Positions 45,920-45,955 of a stretch of 45,955 bases of DNA are shown here, in pieces. Every line of letters starts with the position of its first letter. Position 1 is the first letter of the stretch. The notes below the pieces were generated by a model, which saw nothing but the letters and a program-made list of their open reading frames with translations, did no database searches and had not been told where the DNA came from. The DNA comes from a virus: the IMG/VR virus record IMGVR_UViG_3300037189_016108, positions 1 to 45,955 of that record; one strand, given 5' to 3'. A program made the position numbers and the translations under genes.

Positions 45920-45955
45920 TATTCACTCGCTTTCGTTAAATCGGTGTTTAGGTTA

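Noticed and set aside
1-45955. tRNA genes, integrase, attachment sites or transposons
   Set aside because: None seen; no cloverleaf-like region, recombinase motif or terminal inverted repeats were found by eye.

Overview
This window is part of the genome of a contractile-tailed (myovirus-type) phage that most likely infects an actinobacterium. The contractile tail follows from a recognisable sheath, tube, tape measure, LysM baseplate protein, hub, gp25-like wedge and J-type wedge. The actinobacterial host is inferred from two WhiB-family proteins, an Rpf-like lysozyme-fold protein and several small proteins of a type common in actinophages. By eye the base composition is just under half GC, lower than most mycobacterial or streptomycete phages; an aquatic actinobacterial host would fit but is not shown. 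No integrase, tRNA, CRISPR array or transposon was seen. Head genes, portal, large terminase and DNA polymerase are absent, so the window is not the whole genome.

Layout. (1) 1-24745, rightward: tail completion genes, sheath, tube, tail-assembly chaperone with a probable -1 frameshift, tape measure, baseplate, fibres, a glycosyltransferase-methyltransferase fusion, three papain-superfamily hydrolases, a putative holin and a metallophosphoesterase. (2) 24732-29678, leftward: RecA, winged-helix protein, YqaJ exonuclease, ERF annealing protein, SSB, small coiled-coil proteins, HNH protein and a WhiB protein. (3) 29767-36140, rightward: SNF2/HARP-like helicase, lambda O-like replication protein, DnaB-like ATPase, HslV-like peptidase, second WhiB and a zinc-finger protein. 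(4) 36194-38198, leftward: small regulators and a membrane-anchored Rpf-like enzyme. (5) 38199-38578: a control region without large genes that holds divergent promoters, inverted repeats and a strong hairpin. (6) 38579-44853, rightward: a pyrimidine-dimer-glycosylase-like protein, then very small overlapping genes for zinc-ribbon and membrane microproteins, an orphan DNA methyltransferase and a glycosyltransferase resembling animal collagen galactosyltransferases. (7) 44973-45919, leftward: four small unknown genes.

Main points. A candidate replication origin lies inside the replication-protein gene (32198-32296): two adjacent 19-bp repeats read in different frames, an AT-rich palindromic tract and a 14-bp palindrome, arranged like lambda ori in O, with a DnaB-like gene next. 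A 26-codon membrane microgene is present twice (41999 and 43186), each copy overlapping the next gene by ATGA. The phage encodes both collagen-like Gly-X-Gln fibre proteins and a collagen-galactosyltransferase-like enzyme, which suggests that it may glycosylate its own fibres. Several promoters share an extended -10 of the form TGnTATAmT. All identifications are from reading the sequence; no database search was possible.
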